Part shown: positions 28,192 to 36,737 of the stretch, piece by piece
Numbering within the stretch: the first letter of the stretch is position 1
Layout of the letters: each line of letters opens with the position of its first letter
Notes under the pieces: generated by a model
What the model was told of the DNA's origin: nothing
The model's database searches: none
The model's input: the letters and a program-made list of their open reading frames with translations, nothing else
Source: Bacteroidota bacterium
GTDB taxonomy: Bacteria > Bacteroidota > Bacteroidia > Bacteroidales > Paludibacteraceae
DNA length: 64,000 nt
Direction: 5' to 3'
Assembly: GCA_023391625.1 (NCBI GenBank)
Contig: JAEWAN010000034.1
Coordinates: 744,001-808,000 of the forward strand
Translations under genes and position numbers: made by a program

Positions 28192-29610
28192 ATGGCATAC
28201 CAAACATCTGAAAATATAGATAAAGATAAAATCTTTATTGTTAATAAATCGGAAATAACAACAAGGATAGATCCATACTATAACAAACCGATGTTCTCAG
28301 CGATTTGGCATAAATTATCCTCGATCTCTATCCCAGTGACTTCTATTAAAGATAATAGCCAATATATATTTTCAGGAATAACCCCTAAAAGTAAGGGAGA
28401 TGCGTATGTTCTTGAACAAGGAATACCCTTTGTTAGAAGTGGAGATTTTTCGGAGAACAATGAAATAGATTTTTCTTCTTTACTTCTATTACGAGAAGAT
28501 ATACATAATGGAATAATGCGAGGATCTCAATTGAAAAAAGGAGATTTATTGATTGCTATTGTGGGTGCCACTATTGGTAAAATAGGAGTTTATCAGTATG
28601 ATGTAGAAGCCAATATCAATCAAGCAATTTGTGGTGTTCGTTTAAAAAACACACTTAACCCATATTATGTACAAGCATTTTATCAGACAAATATAGGGCA
28701 GAAAATAATAGATAGAATTAAGCGCCCTGTAGCAAGAGCGAACATTAATTTAGAGGAAGTTGGGAATTTACCAATTCCCTTTTTAGATTCCTATCATCAA
28801 AATGAAGTTGTGAAAGTCATGCAAGAAGCTCGACATCTTAAGCTTCAGAAAGAAGCCGAGGCTCAGCAACTTTTGGACTGTATCGATGATTATCTTTTAA
28901 ATGAACTTGGTATTAAATCGCCTGACTTGGGGACAAATATAGAAAATCGAATTTTTTATATACACAAAAAAGATTGCACTACAAGATTTGATCCTAAATA
29001 TAATAAACAGATAACTTTTATAAACTCTTTATCCTGTCATTATCAATGGGAAAAATTAAAGGATGTAGCTATTACTACAGGGCAATATGGAGCAAATGAA
29101 TCTGCAATAGACTTTAAAGATGGAGATGTGCGCTATGTCAGAATTACAGATATTAATGAATTTGGGGATCTAAAAGAATATGATAAAAAAACTGCAAAAT
29201 TCATAGATAAATCATATTTATTGCAAATTGGCGATATCCTTTTTGCCAGAAGTGGTTCTGTTGGAAGATGTTATATCCATAGAGAAGATAGAGAATCTGC
29301 TATCTTCGCAGGATATTTGATTCGTTATAAGTTGAATACAAAAAAAATAAATCCGTGGTATTTATTTTTTTATTGTAATAGCATAATTTACAAATACTGG
29401 ATTAACACAATACAACGGCCTGCAGTTCAAGCAAATATCAATGCAGAAGAATATCGCACATTACCAATACCATTACCATCTCTAACAAAACAAAATGAGA
29501 TTGTAAATCATATTGCTAATATCCGGAACAAAGCAAAAGCATTGCAACAAGAAGGCAAGACTATTTTAGAAAAAGCAAAGCAATCTGTCGAAAAAATGAT
29601 AATCGGATAA
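28192..29610 (+). CDS. hsdS: Type I-like specificity subunit HsdS
   Basis: 472 residues with two target-recognition domains. TRD1 ends in RPVARANINLEEVGNLPIP (~180-198) and TRD2 in RPAVQANINAEEYRTLPIPLP (~408-428), each followed by a helical spacer (HQNEVVKVMQEARHLK.. and KQNEIVNHIANIRNKAKAL). It supplies DNA sequence recognition to the nuclease-methylase fusion two genes upstream. It lies 2 bases after the DGQHR-NDT gene stop and is the last gene of the operon. A GC-rich hairpin follows. No inverted repeats or partial hsdS copies lie next to it, so it appears to be fixed rather than phase-variable. Confidence 0.9.
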   Translation: MAYQTSENIDKDKIFIVNKSEITTRIDPYYNKPMFSAIWHKLSSISIPVTSIKDNSQYIFSGITPKSKGDAYVLEQGIPFVRSGDFSENNEIDFSSLLLLREDIHNGIMRGSQLKKGDLLIAIVGATIGKIGVYQYDVEANINQAICGVRLKNTLNPYYVQAFYQTNIGQKIIDRIKRPVARANINLEEVGNLPIPFLDSYHQNEVVKVMQEARHLKLQKEAEAQQLLDCIDDYLLNELGIKSPDLGTNIENRIFYIHKKDCTTRFDPKYNKQITFINSLSCHYQWEKLKDVAITTGQYGANESAIDFKDGDVRYVRITDINEFGDLKEYDKKTAKFIDKSYLLQIGDILFARSGSVGRCYIHREDRESAIFAGYLIRYKLNTKKINPWYLFFYCNSIIYKYWINTIQRPAVQANINAEEYRTLPIPLPSLTKQNEIVNHIANIRNKAKALQQEGKTILEKAKQSVEKMIIG

Positions 29611-29715
29611 TTGAATCTGAATATTGATTTTCTGGAAAACGGAAAGCGTATTGCATTTCTTTTCTGAGAAAGCCTTTAACACCGCTAATCTACGAAGATG
29701 TTACAACATATGGAG

Positions 29716-29747
29716 GCCCCGTGTGTCTTATTAAAAACACACGGGGC
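29716..29747. terminator. GC-rich hairpin between convergent genes
   Basis: GCCCCGTGTGT (29716-29726) pairs with ACACACGGGGC (29737-29747), 11 bp, 10-base loop. It lies between hsdS (+) and the DUF262 gene (-) and so probably terminates one or both transcripts. Confidence 0.65.
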
Positions 29748-29818
29748 AATCTATATTATCCGAACCTCCGATCAAGAACGCTCTTAATGCACTACTCAAT
29801 AAAAAGGTACCACACTTT

Positions 29819-31918
29819 CTATTCTTCGGGCTTTTCTGCCGAACTTGCTCTAAATTCGAAAGCCAGCTCTGAATATGGAATATTGCACTCTGAAAACATT
29901 CCATGTATAACCCATATTTTTGAGGATGTACTGTTATCGGTCCAAACAAATAAGCCATCAGAAAATTCCATCCGGCCGGATTCCGGTGTACTTGAGAAAC
30001 CACTTTTCTCATTTGCACAAAGCCATTCCAAAGTAGATCTTTTCTCTAGCAACACATGACCACACAACTGTATAAGCATCTCTTTCCATGTGGACACGTT
30101 GTATTTTACTCCACGATAAATATATGCCTGCAATTTTTTACCTGTAAACTCAAAATCGTCATCATCTAACGATGCCGATTCTGCCTCTGCATAAGTTGGA
30201 ACAAAAGACGTTGTCGGCATAGGCCATAATTGCATAAAAACCTCTAGTAGTTCTGTCTGCCTCCGTTTCATTTCATCTTCAGTCCATTTTGCACAAGATT
30301 TTAGAAAGTTGTTCAAGCGGAAAGCACTATCATTGAACCCTTTCTTCATATCTCTTTTTTCAGAAAAAGTCAGATTACTATACTGCGAATTATAACCTGT
30401 CAACGTCAAATTGGCCATCGTGTGCAAATATTGCCGATGAATACGCTCCCAATCCTGTCCTAATGCCTGTTTCCATTTTTCCGACAAGGTTTGAGGCATT
30501 ATATGCTCAATCGTAATCTTTTTCTCAGACAATAACATGACTACATCATGTCTTTCCTTACTATCCCTATTTTCCAAACGTTCTAGGATGAACATTCGGG
30601 CATTGACAGGCATTTTATATACTTGGCGTGTACAAAAATCCTCTTTAACTTCATCGTCGGATGGAAATACCGAAGACCGTCCCTTCTTCAACAGCTGATA
30701 CGTCAAAACTTCAATGTATGAGGGCTTTGTTTCTCCCTGAACCTTTGTAATAATATTCAGCGTTTCTTTATGCAACGTAGAAAATACCTTGTTCAGGGCA
30801 TTTGATGGCAAATTACATATTATTCGTCTTGCCCAGTAAGATTCTACTATATCAAGCACCTTAAGTTGTTCATCAACACCCATTCCCAAAGAATCAGCAT
30901 AATCAAAGAATGCCATATAGAACGGATATGCTACTGTTGAATCCAGTGTGCGTACATGATTGATTTTTTGATTTATTCTGTCATTATCGAAGTCAGCCCT
31001 ATCTATTTTTCTATATATTTGGGCATAATGATACATATCAAACAACAATGTTGTTCTGTCACATTGCAGAGACTCAGCATACTCCTTGAATATAAAGTAT
31101 ATTTTGTCGATTTTCCCGATTTTGCCTTGCTTCATGGTGAGATAATCCCTGACAAAAGAGGAGGGATCAGACTTAGTAGCCTCTTCAATCGGATTCCAAT
31201 ATTTTGTATATAGCGGTTCCTGTTCCATCGGAGACAATGACATCAACAAATAGTTGCGAATCTTATCAGCCTCGCTAAGGTCTAAACCGGTGGAATTTAA
31301 GCTTTCAAAGATCAACTGGGGATCATCATCTTCATCCAGACGAATATTTATTACTTCCAATTTCTTTATTGCATCAAAGAGCTCATCCACCATCAAGCCA
31401 CACCCTATAACATTGTTATAAAGATATTGATAATTTCTTGTCACATTTGATTCCTTGATGTATTGATCCGCAGGTTTATACAACAATGCATCAAATGCCT
31501 GCATATCTTTCTTTATGGGTTTTAGCTTTACCTTACGTTCGTTTTCTTGATATTCATCAACCAAATAGCGTTTAAATATCTTCTCAACAAGTTTTTGGTC
31601 TTCAACAGCTATCTTCTCATCCTTATTTGCATTGACCATGGCTATCAAAAGTAGGGAAACCGTTGTAATACGCTGTTGGCCATCGATTATATATCTATCT
31701 TCAGTACCTCTTTGAATACTAGAAACAATACTCCCAAAGAAATGGCTTTTCCTATCACTATTATGAAGTTCTAGCAGATCATGGAAAAGCTGCTCGCAAT
31801 TCTCTTCTTTCCAATCATAATTGCGCTGGTAGAGTGGAATGATGAATCGTTTGTCTGATCCATCAAAAAATTTTATCAGTGGTTGAGCATCTCCTTTCAT
31901 ATATTTTTCATTTAGCAA
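29819..31918 (-). CDS. DUF262/DUF1524 protein (GmrSD-type, full length)
   Basis: 699 residues. The N-terminal DUF262 (ParB-like) domain has IIPLYQRNYDWKEENCEQLF (~27-46) and IIDGQQRITT (DGQQR motif, ~78). The C-terminal DUF1524 HNH-type nuclease has ITIEHIMPQTLSEKW (~467-481) and MANLTLTGYNSQYSN. A further ~110-residue C-terminal domain with FTGKKLQAYIYRGVKYNV follows. Such proteins are nucleotide-dependent type IV restriction or anti-phage nucleases (GmrSD, BrxU). A start six codons in (ATG 31900, MKGDAQPLIKFFDG) is also plausible because the -7 box sits only four bases before 31918. It is convergent with the RM-like operon. Confidence 0.88.
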   Translation of the reverse strand: MLNEKYMKGDAQPLIKFFDGSDKRFIIPLYQRNYDWKEENCEQLFHDLLELHNSDRKSHFFGSIVSSIQRGTEDRYIIDGQQRITTVSLLLIAMVNANKDEKIAVEDQKLVEKIFKRYLVDEYQENERKVKLKPIKKDMQAFDALLYKPADQYIKESNVTRNYQYLYNNVIGCGLMVDELFDAIKKLEVINIRLDEDDDPQLIFESLNSTGLDLSEADKIRNYLLMSLSPMEQEPLYTKYWNPIEEATKSDPSSFVRDYLTMKQGKIGKIDKIYFIFKEYAESLQCDRTTLLFDMYHYAQIYRKIDRADFDNDRINQKINHVRTLDSTVAYPFYMAFFDYADSLGMGVDEQLKVLDIVESYWARRIICNLPSNALNKVFSTLHKETLNIITKVQGETKPSYIEVLTYQLLKKGRSSVFPSDDEVKEDFCTRQVYKMPVNARMFILERLENRDSKERHDVVMLLSEKKITIEHIMPQTLSEKWKQALGQDWERIHRQYLHTMANLTLTGYNSQYSNLTFSEKRDMKKGFNDSAFRLNNFLKSCAKWTEDEMKRRQTELLEVFMQLWPMPTTSFVPTYAEAESASLDDDDFEFTGKKLQAYIYRGVKYNVSTWKEMLIQLCGHVLLEKRSTLEWLCANEKSGFSSTPESGRMEFSDGLFVWTDNSTSSKIWVIHGMFSECNIPYSELAFEFRASSAEKPEE

Positions 31919-31921
31919 TCA

Positions 31922-31929
31922 CAAAGATA
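31922..31929 (-). promoter_or_regulatory. -7 box of DUF262 gene
   Basis: Minus-strand TATCTTTG, exact TAnnTTTG. Its closeness to the 31918 ATG implies a very short leader or use of the ATG at 31900. Confidence 0.5.
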
Positions 31930-32164
31930 ACGATAATCAAACACGTGGAATAAAAATGATGTAGAAAAATGGGAATAGATTATGTCGTTCCTAATAGAGT
32001 TAGGATGCAGCTATTCTCATAAAACAGTATATGCTTATTCATAAGTACACTCCCAATTATATAAAAATGTCGCCAAAAAGATATTTTGGGTGACAAATGA
32101 AATGCACGTCCCTATCCAAGAATATTAAATAATAGACAGACAACCTCCTATTTTTACTTCGCTT

Positions 32165-33105
32165 TCATGACTGAGGATTATACAATCCGAATTTCCGCTC
32201 AAAAGCGGCAGCGAAACGCTCCTGTTCACTTTTAGCAATGCCCAGCCAGGTGCCAAAGACCGCCATTCCTTGACTGCAGCAAGAACCTCGCTGATGATTT
32301 GTAGGGCGGTCTGCTTCTGGAGCATATATTCCTCACAGGAGTCCAGCAATTCTTTCAAATCCGATTTGTTTGCATAGGTGTTTGTCATTTGTAAAAATTA
32401 TTCTTGTCTCGGCAACATGGACACCGGCTTTCCTTGCAAGTTGGAAGGAGAAATGTTCCCACGGGCCTGCGTCATAATCGTCTTTACGGGATGGAAACTT
32501 CGCTATATAAAGGACTCTGTTTTCATCGATAACACTTGCCTTTGGACGTGCACCTCCAAAATATGAACCAGACTGTACTAACTGTGCAATCCAATGCTTT
32601 TCCGGCAATTGGTCTTCTTCTTCGCTTTTTTCGATTTCAAAGCTAGCGGCAATCAGTTCACGGATATCGGCCAACGGCGGTATGTGCAGAGCTTCGCTCA
32701 CATTGATATATTCTCCATTCAAGGACTCCTTAAAACGAAGGCGCCTCCCATACGGGAAAAGTCTTCGATCCCGGTAAGATAGTCAAATGATGAAAGTCGA
32801 CGAACAGGACGTTTCTCTTTTTTTGCCCGGATCTGTTCCCTACGATTAAGTAGCGTTCGTCCCCATCTGTCGGGAAGAACATCAGAGAAACAGCCGAATA
32901 TATCCTTACCGAGAGCCGTATATTGCTGACCCGTATAGTTGTTCAGGTCATCACAAAAGAACAGATTGCCATAACTTTTGAGCCAGTCATCGCTATAGCA
33001 GAATCCATAACTGTCCGAGCCACGAAGAGATTCGTAGCTCAACTCTCCAACCAACTGGGATCCCTTCAGCCAATCAAAATCGACAAACACATAGAGTCGT
33101 TTCAT
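32165..33105 (-). pseudogene. hipA: Decayed hipA kinase toxin gene
   Basis: Three HipA pieces in order. The N-terminal domain (33105-32719) reads VLPDRWGRTLLNRRE and stops at GGAFVLRSP. The true continuation (LRFKESLNGEYINVSEALHIPPLADIRELI) is one frame over, so a one-base shift lies near 32735. The middle piece ends near 32390, where more than 200 residues including the kinase catalytic core are missing. The C-terminal piece (NTYANKSDLKELLDSCEEYML...EWRSLA) shifts frame again near 32250, with the natural end RFAAAFERKFGLYNPQS at 32165. No active kinase can be made. The hipB-like gene immediately upstream is intact. Confidence 0.85.
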
Positions 33106-33108
33106 GGC

Positions 33109-33429
33109 TTATTCTTTTTTAGATGCTCTATCACGCTTTTTCAAGCTCAAATCCTGCATGGCCTTTCCCACCGCATCTTCCTTGGCAAGCAACATGATAT
33201 CATCGTCCAGTTGAAGCACATAGAGCACTCTGAGATAAATACCTATTGCTACCATCGGTGTACCTTTTTCTATCCGGGCGATAGTAAGCGGCGAACAAGT
33301 CGCACGTTCTGCAACCTGAGCGATGCTGAGATTCCTGCGCAGACGAGCCAGCTTGATTTGCTCACCCACAATCTGCATCTTCTGCTCCAGCTTCCTTGGC
33401 AACTTGGTGCCCATCGTACTCTTTGTCAT
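33109..33429 (-). CDS. hipB: HipB-like HTH antitoxin/regulator
   Basis: 106 residues with a cro/C1-type HTH at ~22-75 (VGEQIKLARLRRNLSIAQVAERATCSPLTIARIEKG) and a charged C-terminal tail. It lies 3 bases upstream of the hipA remnant, the classic hipBA order. With its toxin dead it would now be only a DNA-binding autorepressor. The AT-rich upstream region holds repeated ATATCATA-type sequences that could be operator half-sites. A start at Met6 is equally possible. Confidence 0.85.
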   Translation of the reverse strand: MTKSTMGTKLPRKLEQKMQIVGEQIKLARLRRNLSIAQVAERATCSPLTIARIEKGTPMVAIGIYLRVLYVLQLDDDIMLLAKEDAVGKAMQDLSLKKRDRASKKE

Positions 33430-33710
33430 GGCTTAATATATCATATATTACACATATATAAGCATTTTACTTTATTTTATGATATGTTGCAAGTGTAATT
33501 TTTGAGTTCAGAAGAGATTCTTCAATTAACCAATCAGGTAGTTCATATACCTCTCAGGATCAAACAAGTCTATATACGTTCGAATTATCTAATTTTATTA
33601 GATGAGTAAAAAATCATATAATATTACGCAGTGGGGAGTGTATTTTTACACAATGCTGTCAGGGGCTCTCCAATCAGACAAAAGTAATACGAATCGCAAG
33701 CATTGATAAT
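33430..33710. other. AT-rich gap, no gene
   Basis: No gene is visible. It contains repeated ATAT/TATCATA sequences next to the hipB start and then unique sequence up to the conserved island right end. Confidence 0.4.
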
Positions 33711-34022
33711 GCTGGCCAAAAGAAAAAGAGATGAGCGTTCTTGCTACCGATGTCCGCCATTTCGACGTTGTGGGGAAAGTTTAGTTTAGAACTTGAATAG
33801 ATATACAACAAACCAGACTAAACTCCTATGATTGACCTTTTGCGCAGATTACATTTATTTTTCATATCTTTGGAAGACATAACCTCCAATATGGGGTAAA
33901 AGCGATTTTATATTTGCTCTTTTTTCTTTTGGCCAGCAAAATTCCGTCCCCAGTTCGTCCCTCAGCATATTTTTAACCACAACAACAAACTGAATATCAA
34001 CAACATATCACAACATGGTATT
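33711..34022 (+). repeat. Island right-end repeat (copy A)
   Basis: Shares ordered blocks with 45808-46120: GCTGGCCAAAAGAAAAA (33711), a 45-base block starting GTTTAGTTTAGAACTTGAA (33779-33823) whose ends GTTTAGT/ACTAAAC are inverted, a TTTGCTCTTTTT stretch, and a GTCCCCAG motif about 80 bases before the att site. It is the conserved end of this island family and probably holds recombination arm sites. Confidence 0.75.
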
Positions 34023-34040
34023 TTCTGCATCGGCAAATAG
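34023..34040 (+). repeat. Internal att copy between islands A and B
   Basis: TTCTGCATCGGCAAATAG still encodes Phe-Cys-Ile-Gly-Lys-stop with synonymous changes from the mnmE end. This is the junction of two tandem elements. Confidence 0.85.
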
Positions 34041-34180
34041 TATAATATATTGATTGTCAGCGAGTTGCATGATGTAATCAAGTATAACTCTATCAGAAAA
34101 CGAGTTACAGTATTTGCTTTTTCTTTCTTTTAGTTACTGTATTTTCTCATATTTGCTTATACTTACCCATATTTTGTCCC

Positions 34181-34236
34181 CCGTCTGTCCTCTAAAGGTC
34201 AGGCTGGGGACAGATCCTTGTCCCTCAATACAATTT
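34181..34236 (+). repeat. Island left-end repeat (copy B)
   Basis: ATTTTGTCCCCCGT at 34181, then GGGACA...TGTCCCTCA and CAATTT, as at 18462-18526. A further shared block (CACCAATGAG.TTTCAT) lies ~340-350 bases from att in both islands. Confidence 0.7.
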
Positions 34237-34533
34237 GAGCAATCATTTCTGCAAAATCGGACGAAATCATAGGAAATAACATTTCACAAATGCAGATTCA
34301 ATTTTACTGCATCGGAATATTTTTTTATGCTACAGCATTGATATATAACTATATACAAATATAACACATTATATCACAAATCACCACCAATGAGGTTTCA
34401 TTAGGTATGACTTGAAAATTTTCATTGCTACTATAACATACATTTTTCGTTGTCCTCTCATTATCTTCAATGACAACGAAAAGTCTTGTTTTTACGTAAA
34501 AACAAGACAATAATTGAATCAATAACAAAATAT

Positions 34534-34575
34534 CGGCACTAATCACCAAAAAGTGCCGAAGATTTGCTATCTTTG
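34534..34575 (+). promoter_or_regulatory. Promoter with operator-like inverted repeat
   Basis: TATCTTTG (34568-34575) is an exact -7 box 18 bases before the DUF6577-like ATG. Just upstream, CGGCACT (34534) and AGTGCCG (34552) form a perfect 7-bp inverted repeat with an 11-base spacer over the region where -33 should be. This suggests autorepression, as known for AbiEi antitoxins. Confidence 0.55.
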
Positions 34576-34592
34576 CAGATAGAGATAATAAT

Positions 34593-35316
34593 ATGAGCAA
34601 CGAAATAATAACATCCATACTTAATTATGCTGAAAAACATCATAATTTCAGCATCGGAGATTTGTATGCTCATCTCCAAGAAAAGATTGATATAAACAGA
34701 TCGTCCTTATCGTGGTATCTGTTCAAACTCGTTAATGAAAACGCACTTATCAGAACAGGACGAGGAGTATATGACAAAATAGAGAAACAAACCTTTACGC
34801 CCCAGCCAATTGAGAACGTTAGAGAAGTGTATGATTTGTTGCAGGCCAACTTTCCGTTTGCAAAATTTTGTATTTATCAAGGAGAAATTTATCGCACCTT
34901 TGCAGCATCACCTTTCATCCAATCGTGTTATCTATGTGGAAACGGATAGGGATTCGGCAGAAACCATTTTTAATTACCTGAAAGACGGAAGACACAACGT
35001 TTATCTGCGTCCTGATAAAGAAATGATATACAGATATATAGACATGGATAAGCGTGTCATTTTTGTAAAAAATCTGGTTTCAGAAGCCCCATTACAAAAG
35101 GTGTCAGGCGTGCCTATTCCCACTCTCGAAAAGCTACTGGTAGACATATTGAGGGACACGGATTTCTTCTATCTGCAGGGCAGTGAAAGCGAACATATCA
35201 TCGAAAATGCCTTTAGCCTATACGTTGTAAATAGAAGCCGACTTTTTAGATATGCTGACAGGCGTAAAGCAAAAGAGAATTTATCATCAATAATAGCAAA
35301 TTTGAATTCACAATGA
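34593..35316 (+). pseudogene. AbiEi-like/DUF6577 antitoxin gene, frameshifted
   Basis: The first frame (34593-34949) encodes a winged-helix domain (LNYAEKHHNFSIGDLYAHLQEKI.. SSLSWYLFKLVNENALIRTGRGVYD). It runs out of frame after FAKFCIYQGEI. The continuation (APLQHHLSSNRVIYVETDRDSAETIFNYLKDGRHNVYL ... LVDILRDTDFFYLQGSE) is in the next frame to 35316. Removing one base near 34886-34889 (GAAATTTATCGC) restores about 240 residues. The family is related to AbiEi antitoxins of type IV toxin-antitoxin systems. The stop overlaps the ATG of a short frame that may be the toxin remnant. Confidence 0.75.
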
Positions 35317-35402
35317 TAAGGAAAGAGTTAAAAAACAGTTCAGGTAAACATATTTGTGTATCAATAAGGCACTATATTTTTTGTAAACTTTGTCCTCAGT
35401 AA
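35313..35402 (+). pseudogene. Possible truncated partner (AbiEii-like) start
   Basis: 29 codons (MIRKELKNSSGKHICVSIRH...) overlapping the antitoxin stop by ATGA, the usual arrangement of an AbiEi-AbiEii pair. A nucleotidyltransferase toxin would be ~300 residues, so if real only its first residues remain. The assignment rests mainly on position. Confidence 0.3.
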
Positions 35403-35524
35403 TCGTAGCAATTTTTGTTGGTCTTGTTCTAAGTTCTAGCGTCTTGAAGCTACAACGAATTTTGCAAATTGCTAAATTTAAAAATAATTAAAACTCATTA
35501 ATCTTATGCAAAAATAATAGCAGG

Positions 35525-36733
35525 ATGTCACTAAAGATTCATTTTCCAAAGGTAGGAAATGGTGATTGTATAATCGCCATTCGAGAGACTGACGAGGGTG
35601 TAAAGCAATCACTGATGGTTGATTGCGGAATGTTCAATGACGAGGTCAGGCATCTCGTAGTTGACGAACTTGGGAAACATATTGACTGCCTTGTCGTGAC
35701 ACACTTTGACGATGACCATATATTAGGCATTACAAAAATGCTGTAAGAATTAACGGATTTGACAATAGAGAAAATTCTGTTTAACTGTAAGCCTATTATG
35801 GATGGTGTTGAGCATGAAATGCCAGAAGACGAAAGAGTGGTCAAGTTAAATGCAGTTCTCCAAAAGCTTGCTACTTATGAGCCTCATGATATTGAACAAG
35901 AGGTTTCTGCAGGTAAGGCAACGTCATTAGCCAGTCTCCTTTTTGGCAATTTTTCATGGTATGAAGCATGGAGACAGGCTGATGTAATACGTACAGAACA
36001 CGACGAAGATGCTATATACTTAGGCGAGATGGGGAAACTTTATATCCTTTCTCCAACAATGACAGAGTTGCGCAGTCTTTCCGAAAAATATAAGTCAGAT
36101 TATACAAGAGAGTTTTTCAAAAGGATAGAGAAAAGCAATGCCAGCCTATATGAGGTTATTCTTAGGTTAGACGATATTATAGGAAAAAGAAAATTGATAG
36201 TAGAACATGCAACCGCAGGTGAACTATGCAATGCGGGAATCATCCGTAAGCTTTCTACAACTGACGATGGGAGTGACAATTCAGAAAACAACGCTTCTTC
36301 TATAGCATTTGTTTGGGAAATTAATGGAAAGCGCATTCTTCTTACCGGTGATGCAACTGCAGAAGTACTGAAGGACGGACTTTCAAAGTATCGTGAAATA
36401 AAAGGATTAGAGCAGGATTCTACAATTTTGTTTGATTTGATTAAATTACCACACCATGGTAGCAAGTTTAACAGTTCAAGAACTCTCTTGAAATCTATAG
36501 ACAGCAAGGAATTTGTCACATGTGGACAATTTAAAGATACCACTCCAGATTTGTCAACTTATGCCAGAATAATTTGCAGACCTTTGGCGGATGGAATAGA
36601 AGAACGTGATTTGATTTTCAATCTGGAAAATTACAGGAATAAAAGCATTGCTGAATTTATAAGCAATCATATTGACGCAGACGAGACAATCAGACCTTAT
36701 ACCGTAACAAAAGGGAATGTCGTAACGCTATAA
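35525..36733 (+). pseudogene. MBL-fold hydrolase interrupted by one in-frame stop
   Basis: The N-terminal metallo-beta-lactamase core (IHFPKVGNGDCIIAI, then VVTHFDDDHILGI with the HxDDDH metal motif) ends at a TAA (35744-35746). The same frame continues to 36733 with the rest of the fold: GKRILLTGDATAEVL, DLIKLPHHGSKFN and FVTCGQF, typical of the ComEC-like MBL group. Without the stop the protein would be 402 residues. The downstream part could start only at a TTG (35759). The trypsin-STAND gene begins 4 bases after the end, so the two form one operon resembling Avs1 MBL plus protease-STAND. The stop may be a real null mutation or a sequence error. Confidence 0.82.
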
Positions 36734-36737
36734 TCAG

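Larger units (their letters stand above)
18322..34040 (+). mobile_element. Genomic island A at mnmE 3' end
   Basis: Bounded by the 18-base att copies at 18304-18321 and 34023-34040. It carries metallophosphoesterases, a toxin-antitoxin-like operon, an RM-like operon, a GmrSD-type protein and a broken hipBA. Its left ~360 and right ~330 bases resemble those of island B: the TTTTGTCCCCC motif lies exactly 141 bases from the att site in both. No recombinase gene is visible inside, so mobilisation would need an integrase acting in trans. Confidence 0.8.

Noticed and set aside
29721..30059. 112-codon plus-strand reading frame
   Set aside because: Antisense of the DUF262/DUF1524 gene and of the hairpin between convergent genes.
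34303..34320. A fourth att copy (ACTGCATCGGAAT)
   Set aside because: Only the central CTGCATCGG matches; the FCIGK-stop coding sequence is not preserved and no end repeats lie around it.
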